Shown: positions 6,363 to 13,468, counted from the stretch's first letter. The stretch: DNA of 13,767 nucleotides from JACMIU01 sp043763605 (GCA_043763605.1 JAYULM010000215.1:1-13767); one strand, 5' to 3'. Notes: a model not told the origin generated them from the letters alone. Program-made: numbers and translations.

Positions 6363-9062
6363 TTAGTCGATCCGCCGGACGGTGCCCGTGATGCCGTTCA
6401 TTTCCACGATGTCGCCGTCGTTGAGCCAGTGCGTGATGCCGGGGATAGAGACGATAGCCGGGATGCCCATTTCGCGGGCTACGATAGCCGAGTGGGAGAG
6501 AAGGCTTCCGCGTTCGACCAAGAGGGCGGAGGCGGCGGGGAAAAGCAAGATCCAGCCAGGGTCGGTGCGTTCGGCGACCAGGATTGTGCCGGGCGGGAGA
6601 GTCGCGCCGCGTGGGTCGGTTATCACGCGTACCGGACCGCGCACGATGCCGGGGCAACAGGCGATGCCGCGCCGCTCGGTGCCGTCTTCCCCGACCGCGT
6701 CGTCTGCCGCGCTTTTGCCTGTGAAGTCATTGCCGACGGATACCGCGCCGCGCGTCTCGCAACGGTCGGCGGGGGTTGGGAGGGCGCGGAACCGGTCGAA
6801 GTCGGCTTTGCGCAATTCGGCGAGTCCCCGGAGGTTGGTTACGGTAGTCGTGCCTTCCACGAACCCGAGAACTTCCTGGACTTCGAGATAGAAAATGTCG
6901 CGCGGGTCGTCCAACTGGTCGAGAGCGTGGAAGCGGCGTCCGAGTTCGAGAAAGATCCGCCGGACGCGCCCGAAGACGCGGGTCCGCTCGAAGCGGAGGT
7001 TTTCGCGGTCGCGGACATGGCGGCGGGCGTTCGCGAGGACAGGCGCGTAAATGGCACGTTGCAACGGTTTCGTGCGAAGGGCGGCATCCACGGCTCGCTC
7101 AGCGCGAAGTCGCGGGTCATTTTCCGGACCCGTGGGGCGGGGCGGACGCGGCGGTTGCGCGGCGGTGTTGGCGACGGCGCGCAGGAGCGGGAGCGGGTCA
7201 TCGTGAAGCGTCGCCGACTCCAATTTTAATTCCTCCAAACAGCGGTCGCCGAACTTCGCGAGGTACTCGTCCAATGCGGCGTTCAGTTCCGGCGCGGTAT
7301 GTTTGACGGCACGGCGCGCGGCGGACGCGGGCAGATCACGGAGGGCGGTGATTAACTCCTCCGTGTGTGGCGAGGCGTTGACTATTCCTGCCATCGCCTG
7401 GACGCGTTGCGCTGGTTCTGCGCTGATGATGCCGCCTTCGCCACTCACAAGGTCGTTGTGAACACTGGAAAGTTCCGCCGGGAGCCATTTTTCGCCGAGC
7501 CGACGGAGGGTGCCGTGGAAGATCATCGCGAAAAAATCGTTGACCAGCGGGGCGTCCCAACGGGTCAGGAGTTGTTTTTCCAGGTCGTGATAGTGTGCCG
7601 CCAGTTCATCCGGACGCATCCGGGCGAGATCGTCGACCGAGGGCGCGAGTGCGGTGTTCAAACGCCGGTAAAAATCGTCGATCTGTCTCGGCAAGCCGCG
7701 ATGCTGGCGAAAAAGACTGACCACGGAGCGGGACAGGTCGATCATATCGCGGCGGCGCGCGGCGGCGGACGGCGCGACCGGCTTGCCGACGATCTCCTCC
7801 GGCAGTCCTTCCTTGACGCCCATCATCTGCTCCATGAACGTCCGGTTCACCGCGTAGCCGGGGAGCAAAGCGAGAAGGCGGTACCAGTTGGGCAGGTTGT
7901 AATACACGCGCCCGCGAATCAAGCCGAGCAGGTTGCGAAAAACCAGGTCCTCGCCCGAGATTCGGTGCGCGGGCACCGAGAGCAAACGGCAAAAGGCGCG
8001 GTAAACATGCTCGTAGGCGTTTCGGGCGAATGTGAATGTCAGCGGGGTCGTGATGCCGTTATAACTTTCGGCGATGTTGCTGTTGTCCCAGACGTTCAGC
8101 ACACCCTCGGGATCGGCGAGGGTGGCGAGCGTGGTAATCGGGCGCGACTGTAACAGGTACAGGTTGCCGTTTTCGCGCGCCCACTCGATGTCCTGCGGTC
8201 TGCCCGCCCAGGCTTGCGCCTTCCGCGCGATTGCGGCGACGTCGGCGGCTTCGGCGTCCGTCAGAACAGGAGCGTTCGCGAGGGTGTCCGGGATCGTTTC
8301 TGGTTGGACGCCTTCCCCGCTCCCCGGTGCCGCGACATGGCGTAGCGTTTTGGTAGCAATCGCCCGTTCTAAAATACTGCCACTGTTGGCGACTTTCCAA
8401 GTGTCCGCGTCGGCGTCGCCGCCGACCAGCGCGGTTCCCAAACCGTATACGGCGGCGACTACGGCGACCGAGCGGCGACCGGTCACCGGGTCAGCGGAGA
8501 ACGCCACCCCTGCGGCGTCCGCGTTCACCATCCGCTGGATCAAAACGGCGGGTGGGCGCGGCACGGGCGGCAGGTTCCGTTCGCGTCGGTACGCCCGAAT
8601 GCGGTCACTGAACCCGGAACGCCACACGTCCGCGACCCGCGCGGGAACGTCGGCGGGCGGCACCCAGAGAAACGAATCCAACTGACCGGCGAACGAGTGC
8701 CCGGAGCCGTCTTCGTCCACCGCCGACGACCGCACCGCAACTGACTCGCCATTAGGGCAGAGTCGCGTCAGGGCATCATGGAGCGCGGCGCGAACCGATT
8801 CTGAAGGGGCGAACGCCGCCAGCAACGCGGGCAAGGCATTGGACGCGACGCCGCCTTTGCCCGTCATCGCTCGGGCGAGTGCGTCGCAGGCGGCGGGCGT
8901 CAGGGAATCATCGAACGCCGACGGGGTGAGTACACACCACTCCGGGATCGGCAGTTCGGCGTCCTGTAGGCGCGCCAGCGCGGCGGCTTTGCCCCCCATC
9001 CGTGCCGTGCGTGTGGCGGAATCGATGGGATCGTCCTGCCAGAGAACGTAATCGGTCGTCAT
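6363..9062 (-). CDS. PEP-synthase-like dikinase lacking the PEP domain (ATP-grasp, middle, phosphohistidine domains)
   Basis: An 899-residue protein. An N-terminal ATP-grasp domain of the PEP synthase/PPDK type runs from GGKAAALARL (23-32) through VAVRSSAVDEDG (108-119), AGVAFSADPVTG (184-195) and PQDIEW...LLQSRPIT (289-310). A middle region begins with VWDNSNIAESYNGITTPLTF (324-343). The C-terminal swivelling domain carries the phosphorylatable histidine in LLSHSAIVAREMGIPA (H857). The PEP/pyruvate TIM barrel of true PEP synthase is absent. The order and length match rifampin phosphotransferase-type enzymes, which use ATP to phosphorylate a small-molecule hydroxyl with AMP and phosphate released. 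The start is ATG 9062, overlapping the UbiA stop in ATGA; the longer frame reaching 9218 would lie inside ubiA-like sequence. A metabolic substrate, perhaps a lipid intermediate, is more likely than a drug. Confidence 0.85.
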   Translation of the reverse strand: MTTDYVLWQDDPIDSATRTARMGGKAAALARLQDAELPIPEWCVLTPSAFDDSLTPAACDALARAMTGKGGVASNALPALLAAFAPSESVRAALHDALTRLCPNGESVAVRSSAVDEDGSGHSFAGQLDSFLWVPPADVPARVADVWRSGFSDRIRAYRRERNLPPVPRPPAVLIQRMVNADAAGVAFSADPVTGRRSVAVVAAVYGLGTALVGGDADADTWKVANSGSILERAIATKTLRHVAAPGSGEGVQPETIPDTLANAPVLTDAEAADVAAIARKAQAWAGRPQDIEWARENGNLYLLQSRPITTLATLADPEGVLNVWDNSNIAESYNGITTPLTFTFARNAYEHVYRAFCRLLSVPAHRISGEDLVFRNLLGLIRGRVYYNLPNWYRLLALLPGYAVNRTFMEQMMGVKEGLPEEIVGKPVAPSAAARRRDMIDLSRSVVSLFRQHRGLPRQIDDFYRRLNTALAPSVDDLARMRPDELAAHYHDLEKQLLTRWDAPLVNDFFAMIFHGTLRRLGEKWLPAELSSVHNDLVSGEGGIISAEPAQRVQAMAGIVNASPHTEELITALRDLPASAARRAVKHTAPELNAALDEYLAKFGDRCLEELKLESATLHDDPLPLLRAVANTAAQPPRPPRPTGPENDPRLRAERAVDAALRTKPLQRAIYAPVLANARRHVRDRENLRFERTRVFGRVRRIFLELGRRFHALDQLDDPRDIFYLEVQEVLGFVEGTTTVTNLRGLAELRKADFDRFRALPTPADRCETRGAVSVGNDFTGKSAADDAVGEDGTERRGIACCPGIVRGPVRVITDPRGATLPPGTILVAERTDPGWILLFPAASALLVERGSLLSHSAIVAREMGIPAIVSIPGITHWLNDGDIVEMNGITGTVRRID

Positions 9063-10018
9063 TGTAAAAACCTCGGAATCGCGCCCAGACTCAGATACAT
9101 CACCAGCGTCCAGACGCCGGAGATCGGCTCGAAAAGGCGGGCGTTTCCTTTTGTCGGCTGACGAGTAAATCGGACGGCGACAATTGCCGCCGTCAACACG
9201 AGAACCGCAAGTACGCAAGCGACCGGGACCACGAATCGAATTTCCCGTGCCGCGAGGAGGGCGAGCACGGCGGTTCCGATGATGGCACCGACCCAGACGA
9301 GCGGCGCGGTGGTCGTCCCCCAGAGAGCGGTATAGGTTTCGACCCCCTCTTCCTCGGACTCCTTAGCCCGCAACTTGCGCCCGACCTCGATCACGATCCC
9401 GTTCATAAAACTCACGAGCAGGAACCAGATCAAACCGTGCGAGGCAGGCGCCCCGGCGACGCGCCAGTCACACGCCGTCGCGTACAGATCGATCAGCGGC
9501 ATGATCGCCATGTGGGAAACCATGTACAGCACCGGGTGCTTTTTGAGCCAATCACCGACGAAAAACTCTTTCGTCATCAGCGCGAGCCACACCCAGACGG
9601 CGAGCAGGTACGGGAGCAGTCCCGGCGAGAGTGCGACGGCAAGGGCGACCTGTATGATCCCAGCGAACACGGCGACGACGCCCAGTTCGCGCAACTTTAC
9701 CAGACCACGCGGTACGGCGCGGTACGGACGCCAACGCGAATCATCCTCAAAGTCCTTGAACTCGTCGGCGATACGCAGAAGCAGAAAAAATAGGAGCGCG
9801 GTGACGAACGACACGGCTAAGTTCTGCCACGGGGGGAACGCCTCTTCCCGCCGTAGTAGCGACGAAAAAGAGACGGCAGAAAATGAGAACGCGGCGACGA
9901 GCGGACCGTGCGCCGCCAGCGGAAACCGCTCGCGCTGATACACCCACCAGCGCTCCGCTCCGGTCGGCATCGGCGGGACCGTTATCGCTACGGCGACCGC
10001 TTCACCCGGCGTGGTCAT
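9059..10018 (-). CDS. Divergent UbiA-superfamily prenyltransferase (membrane)
   Basis: A 319-residue integral membrane protein with roughly eight or nine hydrophobic segments. The first acidic motif is seen as RIADEFKDFEDDSRWRPYR (82-100), followed by VPRGLV, the typical place where UbiA enzymes bind the magnesium-diphosphate of a prenyl donor. It departs from the classical NDxxDxxxD form. The second acidic region is glutamate-rich (GRKLRAKESEEEGVETY), also unusual. Start ATG 10018 has GGAG seven to eight bases upstream and overlaps the end of the HMG-CoA reductase gene by 17 bp; the stop overlaps the dikinase start by 4 bp. This coupling links prenyl supply, prenyl transfer and phosphorylation. 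The acceptor is unknown; quinone, tetrapyrrole and glycerol-phosphate acceptors are all known in the superfamily. Confidence 0.78.
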   Translation of the reverse strand: MTTPGEAVAVAITVPPMPTGAERWWVYQRERFPLAAHGPLVAAFSFSAVSFSSLLRREEAFPPWQNLAVSFVTALLFFLLLRIADEFKDFEDDSRWRPYRAVPRGLVKLRELGVVAVFAGIIQVALAVALSPGLLPYLLAVWVWLALMTKEFFVGDWLKKHPVLYMVSHMAIMPLIDLYATACDWRVAGAPASHGLIWFLLVSFMNGIVIEVGRKLRAKESEEEGVETYTALWGTTTAPLVWVGAIIGTAVLALLAAREIRFVVPVACVLAVLVLTAAIVAVRFTRQPTKGNARLFEPISGVWTLVMYLSLGAIPRFLQ

Positions 10019-11363
10019 GATCCGGCTCCGGCGTAGTTTCTTTGACGCGACTTCGCGCGAGTCGCTGGTGGGCACTCGCGAAATCCCCGGCGGCGAGTGC
10101 GCCAATTATCGACAGTTCCCCGGCGAGCGACAGCGCGGCGCAAACCTCGGCGAGGGCGCATGCGTTCCCCGGTCCGGCGAGTCCCAGAATATCCAGGCAC
10201 GCCCGCTGTGTCGGCAGTCCCGTCCCGCCGCCGACCGTGCCGACGACCAGATTTGGGAGCGTTACCGAAGCGTACAGGTTGTCGGGGGTATCTGATTCTC
10301 CCGAGGGCACTACCTCAAACCGGGTAACACCGACCGCCGACTCGGCGATGCAGGCGGCATCCTGTCCAGACGCAATATAAAGCGCGGTCAACCCGTTGGC
10401 GTAATGTCCCTGAATTCCGATGGTGCCACTCATCACGCCGCCAATCGCGGACATCCGCCAGTATTGCTCCATCTCCTTCGCCGTGGTGTGTAGCCTCTTC
10501 GCGATTAGCCGACCGGGAATTACGACCTCCGCCGTCACTTTTTTCCCCCGAACCGTCAGGAACGAGCGCGCACTCGCCTTTTTATCGCCCGAAATGTTCG
10601 CCTCGACGAAATGATAGCGTGGTTTGACCGGAGATTCGGCGACGATATAGTCGCAGATCGCCGCGGTTGCGATAGTCACCATGTTCTGCCCGGACGCGTC
10701 GCCAGTGGTGTATTCGAAGTCGAGGTAGACATGGTTCCCTTCGACCGCGATCTTCATGTCACACAGTTTCCCGAAGCGGGTGGTTGCCTCGGCTTTCGCG
10801 CGGAACGTTTCTACTTCGGTCAGTGCCCACGCGACGAACTGCCCGACTTCGCGCAGATCGACGAACGCGAACCCCGGTGCGCGGTTCATCCCCTCGCTCA
10901 GGAGCATCGCGGCGCAACCGCCCGCCTCGCTGAGCAGTTGCGCCCCCCTGTGGTACGACGCGACCAGTGCCGCCTCCGTGGTCGCGAGTGGGATGAGGAA
11001 ATCGCCTTGCGCGAAGAAGCCGTTGATCCGTAGCGGACCCGCCAGCCCGACTGGCAATCGCACGGTCCCGATGAAGTTCTCGATGTTGCCCCCGTAGGCT
11101 TCCATCGTCTCGGGCGTCTCCGCGCCGAGAAGTGTTGACCGCGCCGCGCCACGCCCCGCGTCGGTGCCGATGGCATGCCAGAACAGTTCCAGACTTCTCG
11201 CGCTGATTCGTCCCACGCCGGGGAGCCGCCGGGGCAGATTATCCGTGTCGGGCAACAGTCGGTCCAGAACGGCTTCCTGACCGTGCTCGCTCAGCAGCGA
11301 ATCCTTATACCGGGCGGTAGATCGATAATGCGACGACAAGTGAGATAGTCCCTCCGCTTTCAC
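10002..11363 (-). CDS. hmgA: Hydroxymethylglutaryl-CoA reductase, class I-like, soluble
   Basis: About 453 residues. The enzyme reduces HMG-CoA to mevalonate with four electrons from NAD(P)H and commits carbon to isoprenoids. Catalytic residues are present: E95 in NIENFIG, K261/K262 in ISGDKK, D222 in GDASGQNM and H432 in ASAHQRLARS. LPVGLAGPL (103-111) and GTVGGGTGLPTQ (376-387) are family signatures. The usual eukaryotic DAMGMNM is DASGQNM here. There is no membrane anchor. The start is uncertain: GTG 11363 lies four bases after a perfect TATAAT, which would give a leaderless message, while TTG 11339 follows GGAGGG by ten bases. A TTG at 11387 would lie upstream of the likely transcription start. 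It is the first gene of the minus-strand operon. Confidence 0.95.
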   Translation of the reverse strand: MKAEGLSHLSSHYRSTARYKDSLLSEHGQEAVLDRLLPDTDNLPRRLPGVGRISARSLELFWHAIGTDAGRGAARSTLLGAETPETMEAYGGNIENFIGTVRLPVGLAGPLRINGFFAQGDFLIPLATTEAALVASYHRGAQLLSEAGGCAAMLLSEGMNRAPGFAFVDLREVGQFVAWALTEVETFRAKAEATTRFGKLCDMKIAVEGNHVYLDFEYTTGDASGQNMVTIATAAICDYIVAESPVKPRYHFVEANISGDKKASARSFLTVRGKKVTAEVVIPGRLIAKRLHTTAKEMEQYWRMSAIGGVMSGTIGIQGHYANGLTALYIASGQDAACIAESAVGVTRFEVVPSGESDTPDNLYASVTLPNLVVGTVGGGTGLPTQRACLDILGLAGPGNACALAEVCAALSLAGELSIIGALAAGDFASAHQRLARSRVKETTPEPDHDHAG

Positions 11364-11367
11364 GGCT

Positions 11368-11376
11368 ATTATACCA
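11368..11376 (-). promoter_or_regulatory. Extended -10 promoter element of the HMG-CoA reductase operon
   Basis: The minus strand reads TGGTATAAT (11376 to 11368), a perfect extended -10 box (TG-n-TATAAT). No strong -35 hexamer is seen at 16-18 bp. The expected transcription start falls at about 11361-11363, that is, on the candidate GTG start codon. The message would therefore be leaderless, or use the TTG at 11339 behind GGAGGG. This is the only clear promoter for the eight-gene run. Confidence 0.65.
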
Positions 11377-11452
11377 ACGAGCGACAAGAATCACCGTAGG
11401 CAAAAAGACTCATATTTAAGAGTTGGGCAGTTGCGTTCTTGTCTCGCCCCCC

Positions 11453-11618
11453 GTCTCTCTCACCCCCCGCCCCCTCTCTCATCGGAATGAAAGAGGGGGA
11501 GTCCAAGATAGCCAGACGATTCTACTCTACCAGCCGGTTCGGGAATCGCGGTGACGGTCAGCCTCTAGACACCCCCTCTTTCATTCCGATGAGAGAGGGG
11601 GCGGGGGGTGAGAGAGAC
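11453..11618. repeat. Perfect 47-bp inverted repeat with 72-nt spacer in the divergent intergenic region
   Basis: Arm 11453-11499 is the exact reverse complement of 11572-11618. The arms are strongly strand-biased (CACCCCCCGCCCCCTCTCTC on one side, its complement on the other) and contain ATCGGAATGAAAG. Pairing may continue imperfectly outward to about 11438 and 11632. The 166-bp unit has the shape of a non-autonomous MITE-like element, but no target duplication is evident. It fills most of the 391-bp gap between the HMG-CoA reductase and metY genes and lies between their promoters. No T-tract supports a terminator role. Confidence 0.95.
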
Positions 11619-11683
11619 AGGGCAGACGAGTGAAGTCCAAATCCCCATGTCGCTATAATCGGGTGATATAGTCAACAAACTAT

Positions 11684-11713
11684 TTGACGGGGCTAAAACA
11701 CCGGTGGTACACT
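11684..11713 (+). promoter_or_regulatory. metY promoter (-35 TTGACG, extended -10 TGGTACACT)
   Basis: TTGACG at 11684-11689 and TACACT at 11708-11713 are separated by 18 bp, and a TG sits one base before the -10. Transcription would start near 11720, giving a leader of about 35 nt with AGGAG before the metY ATG. A second TATAAT at 11654-11659 could be a weaker upstream promoter. Short inverted repeats around the -35 (GTCAA at 11671, TTGAC at 11684; ATAGT/ACTAT) may bind a regulator. Confidence 0.6.
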
Positions 11714-11720
11714 TTCCTGC

Positions 11721-11733
11721 GCATGAATCATGC
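11721..11733 (+). promoter_or_regulatory. Candidate operator palindrome in the metY leader
   Basis: GCATGAATCATGC is a perfect 6-bp inverted repeat around one central base. It starts at or just after the predicted transcription start and ends eight bases before the AGGAG ribosome binding site. The placement suits a repressor site. It does not match the MetJ box (AGACGTCT repeats) or a classic MetR site. No SAM riboswitch is recognisable in the short leader. Confidence 0.35.
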
Positions 11734-11754
11734 ACGCACACAGGAGTAACTATT

Positions 11755-13071
11755 ATGCCGCTTGACGAATCCCGACTTGCGTTCGACACCCTTGCCGTCC
11801 ACGCCGGACAGACGCCGGACCCGCACACGACCGCCCGCGCTGTCCCGATCTACCAGACCACCTCGTATGTATTCAACGACGCCGACCACGCCGCGAATCT
11901 GTTCGGCTTGAAAGAGTTCGGCAACATTTACACGCGTCTGATGAACCCGACGACCGACGTTTTCGAGAAGCGGGTCGCCGCGCTGGAAGGCGGTATCGGT
12001 GCGCTCGCCGCCGCTTCCGGACAGGCGGCGGAAACGCTGGGAATTTTGAACATCGTAAACGCGGGCGATCATATCGTCTCGTCCTCGGCGGTCTATGGCG
12101 GGACATACAGCCTGTTGCGCCACACCCTCCCAAAACTCGGCATCACGACAACGTTCGTGGACCCGGACAAGGCGGAAAATTTCGACGCCGCGATAACCGA
12201 CAAAACCCGTCTCGTGTTCGGTGAAGTCCTCGGCAACCCCCGCCTTAATGTTCTCGACATCGCCGCCGTCGCGCAGGTCGCGCACGCGCACAATCTCCCG
12301 CTTATGGTGGATAATACGACGCCGTCGCCCGCGCTGATCAACCCCATCGCGTACGGGGCAGATATCGTGGTACATTCGGCGACGAAGTTTATCGGCGGGC
12401 ACGGAACTTCCATCGGCGGCGTGCTGGTGGACTCGGGCAAATTCGATTGGGCGGCGAGCGGCAAGTTCCCGGGGTTCACGACCGCCGACGAATCCTATCA
12501 CGGGCTGGTGTACTCCGGTCTGCCGGAACCGCTCCGCTCAATGGCATACATCCTGAAAGCACGGCTACAGGGCTTGCGCGACATGGGCGCGGCACTCTCG
12601 CCGTTCAACGCGTTCCTGCTTCTGCAAGGACTGGAGACGCTTCACCTGCGCCTCGAACGCCACTGCGCGAACGCCTTAAAGGTCGCTCAGTTCCTCGAAA
12701 CGCACCCGAAAGTGGAATGGGTACGGTACCCCGGTCTGGCGTCTCACCCGACGCATGAACTGGCGAACAAGACGTTCAAAAAGGACGTTCACGGCAACAC
12801 GATGTATAACGCGCTGGTCGGTTTCGGCGTCAAAGGCGGCTTGGAAGCGGGTCGGAACCTGATCAACAACGTGCAACTGTTCTCGCTCCTCGCCAACATC
12901 GGCGACGCGAAATCGCTGATCATCCACCCGGCGAGTACGACCCATTCGCAATTGAATGTGGACGAACAGTTCAGCACCGGCGTTACCCCGGACTTCGTGC
13001 GGCTGTCGGTTGGCATCGAAAACCCTGACGACATCATCGCGGACCTCGATCAGGCGTTGGCGAAGATATAG
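11755..13071 (+). CDS. metY: O-acetylhomoserine sulfhydrylase (aminocarboxypropyltransferase), MetY
   Basis: A 438-residue PLP enzyme of the Cys/Met metabolism family. It replaces the acetyl group of O-acetylhomoserine with sulfide to give homocysteine, the direct route to methionine in the cytosol. AVHAGQTPD (14-22), YTRLMNPT (59-66), the cofactor-stacking region YGGTY (114-118), D186 in VDNT, and the PLP Schiff-base lysine K211 in HSATKFIGGHG are all visible. The length near 430-440 and the large insert seen in MetY rather than MetB/MetC fit the sulfhydrylase. The start is ATG 11755 with AGGAG eight to nine bases upstream; the in-frame GTG at 11704 lies inside the promoter. It is transcribed away from the HMG-CoA reductase operon. 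Homocysteine feeds SAM, the substrate of the nearby DUF3419 protein, though a direct link is only inferred. Confidence 0.95.
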   Translation: MPLDESRLAFDTLAVHAGQTPDPHTTARAVPIYQTTSYVFNDADHAANLFGLKEFGNIYTRLMNPTTDVFEKRVAALEGGIGALAAASGQAAETLGILNIVNAGDHIVSSSAVYGGTYSLLRHTLPKLGITTTFVDPDKAENFDAAITDKTRLVFGEVLGNPRLNVLDIAAVAQVAHAHNLPLMVDNTTPSPALINPIAYGADIVVHSATKFIGGHGTSIGGVLVDSGKFDWAASGKFPGFTTADESYHGLVYSGLPEPLRSMAYILKARLQGLRDMGAALSPFNAFLLLQGLETLHLRLERHCANALKVAQFLETHPKVEWVRYPGLASHPTHELANKTFKKDVHGNTMYNALVGFGVKGGLEAGRNLINNVQLFSLLANIGDAKSLIIHPASTTHSQLNVDEQFSTGVTPDFVRLSVGIENPDDIIADLDQALAKI

Positions 13072-13075
13072 GTTT

Positions 13076-13221
13076 CGGACGCTAAAGGGTTCCGGTGTAA
13101 GCACTTCGTGCTGTAGACGCTTCGCGTCGCCGGGGGCAGACCGTTCGCGCGTCTGCCCCCGCTTCCCCGACGCGAAGCGTCTACAGCACGAAGTGCTTAC
13201 ACCGGAACCCTTTAGCGTCCG
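13076..13221. repeat. 54-bp inverted repeat enclosing a second 11-bp hairpin, after metY
   Basis: Arm 13076-13129 is the exact reverse complement of 13168-13221. Inside it, CGGGGGCAGAC (13131-13141) pairs with 13151-13161 around a 9-nt loop, leaving small bulges. The arms themselves are strings of small palindromes: AGCACTTCGTGCT (13100-13112) and GACGCTTCGCGTC (13116-13128). It begins 4 bp after the metY stop and separates metY from the convergent Hfq-like gene. A T-tract is missing, so intrinsic termination is not shown, but a role in 3'-end protection or in blocking read-through is plausible. Confidence 0.95.
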
Positions 13222-13244
13222 CCTCAACTCGTGCGATAAAGTAT

Positions 13245-13314
13245 TGTATCGAGTGCATGGTGCGCCACTTCTTCCATTGTGGGAAGAATACGGGTTCGAT
13301 CCCCGACGATACGA
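13245..13314 (+). other. tRNA-like cloverleaf, probably not a functional tRNA
   Basis: TGTATCG (13245-13251) pairs with CGATACG (13307-13313) like an acceptor stem. AGTG (13252-13255) pairs with CACT (13266-13269) around a ten-base loop containing GG. TCTTC (13270-13274) pairs with GAAGA (13283-13287) around CATTGTGG. CGGG with CCCG frames TTCGATC, a good T-loop. But the linkers at positions 8, 9 and 26 are missing, T8 is absent, the anticodon loop has eight bases and no CCA follows. It may be a decayed tRNA, a tRNA-like RNA or chance. It lies in the 401-bp gap between metY and the Hfq-like gene. Confidence 0.2.
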
Positions 13315-13380
13315 TTCTCGCGGCTATGAGGCTGCAAACACAAAGTTTCGCAATTTAAGGAGCAGGAAAGGTGGGCACAG

Positions 13381-13468
13381 ATGAAACCGCTACGTTCTGA
13401 CAATAGCAACTCCAACGTAGTCTCTGTTGCAAAGTAGCCGCACACTACAGTGCGGGCGCAGCGGTTTT
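13381..13468 (+). other. Structured segment with a possible 18-residue leader peptide
   Basis: On the plus strand an ATG at 13381 follows AAAGGTGGG and opens an 18-codon frame ending at TAG 13437. The same stretch holds four complementary pairs: AAACCGCT (13384-13391) with 13460-13467, CTACGTT (13390-13396) with 13414-13420, GCAAC (13406-13410) with 13426-13430, and CCGCAC (13438-13443) with 13450-13455. The second and third helices interlock, so they exclude each other or form a pseudoknot. The rightmost strand ends in TTTT. On the minus strand the same hairpin lies just after the Hfq-like stop and could end that message. No known RNA family is recognised. Confidence 0.25.

Noticed and set aside
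7365..8153. Long plus-strand open frame opposite the dikinase gene
   Set aside because: It lies wholly antisense to a gene with clear family motifs and has no recognisable motif; such frames are expected opposite high-GC codon usage. The same holds for 6429-7229 (plus) and 11728-12501 (minus, opposite metY).
6363..9062. Phosphoenolpyruvate synthase or an antibiotic-resistance rifampin phosphotransferase
   Set aside because: The PEP/pyruvate barrel is missing, which rules out normal PEP synthase. The operon context favours a biosynthetic substrate over drug inactivation.
11634..11754. SAM or cobalamin riboswitch before metY
   Set aside because: The predicted leader is only about 35 nt, and none of the conserved riboswitch cores is visible.
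13245..13314. A functional tRNA gene
   Set aside because: The cloverleaf lacks positions 8-9 and 26, has an eight-base anticodon loop, and encodes no CCA; it is listed only as tRNA-like.
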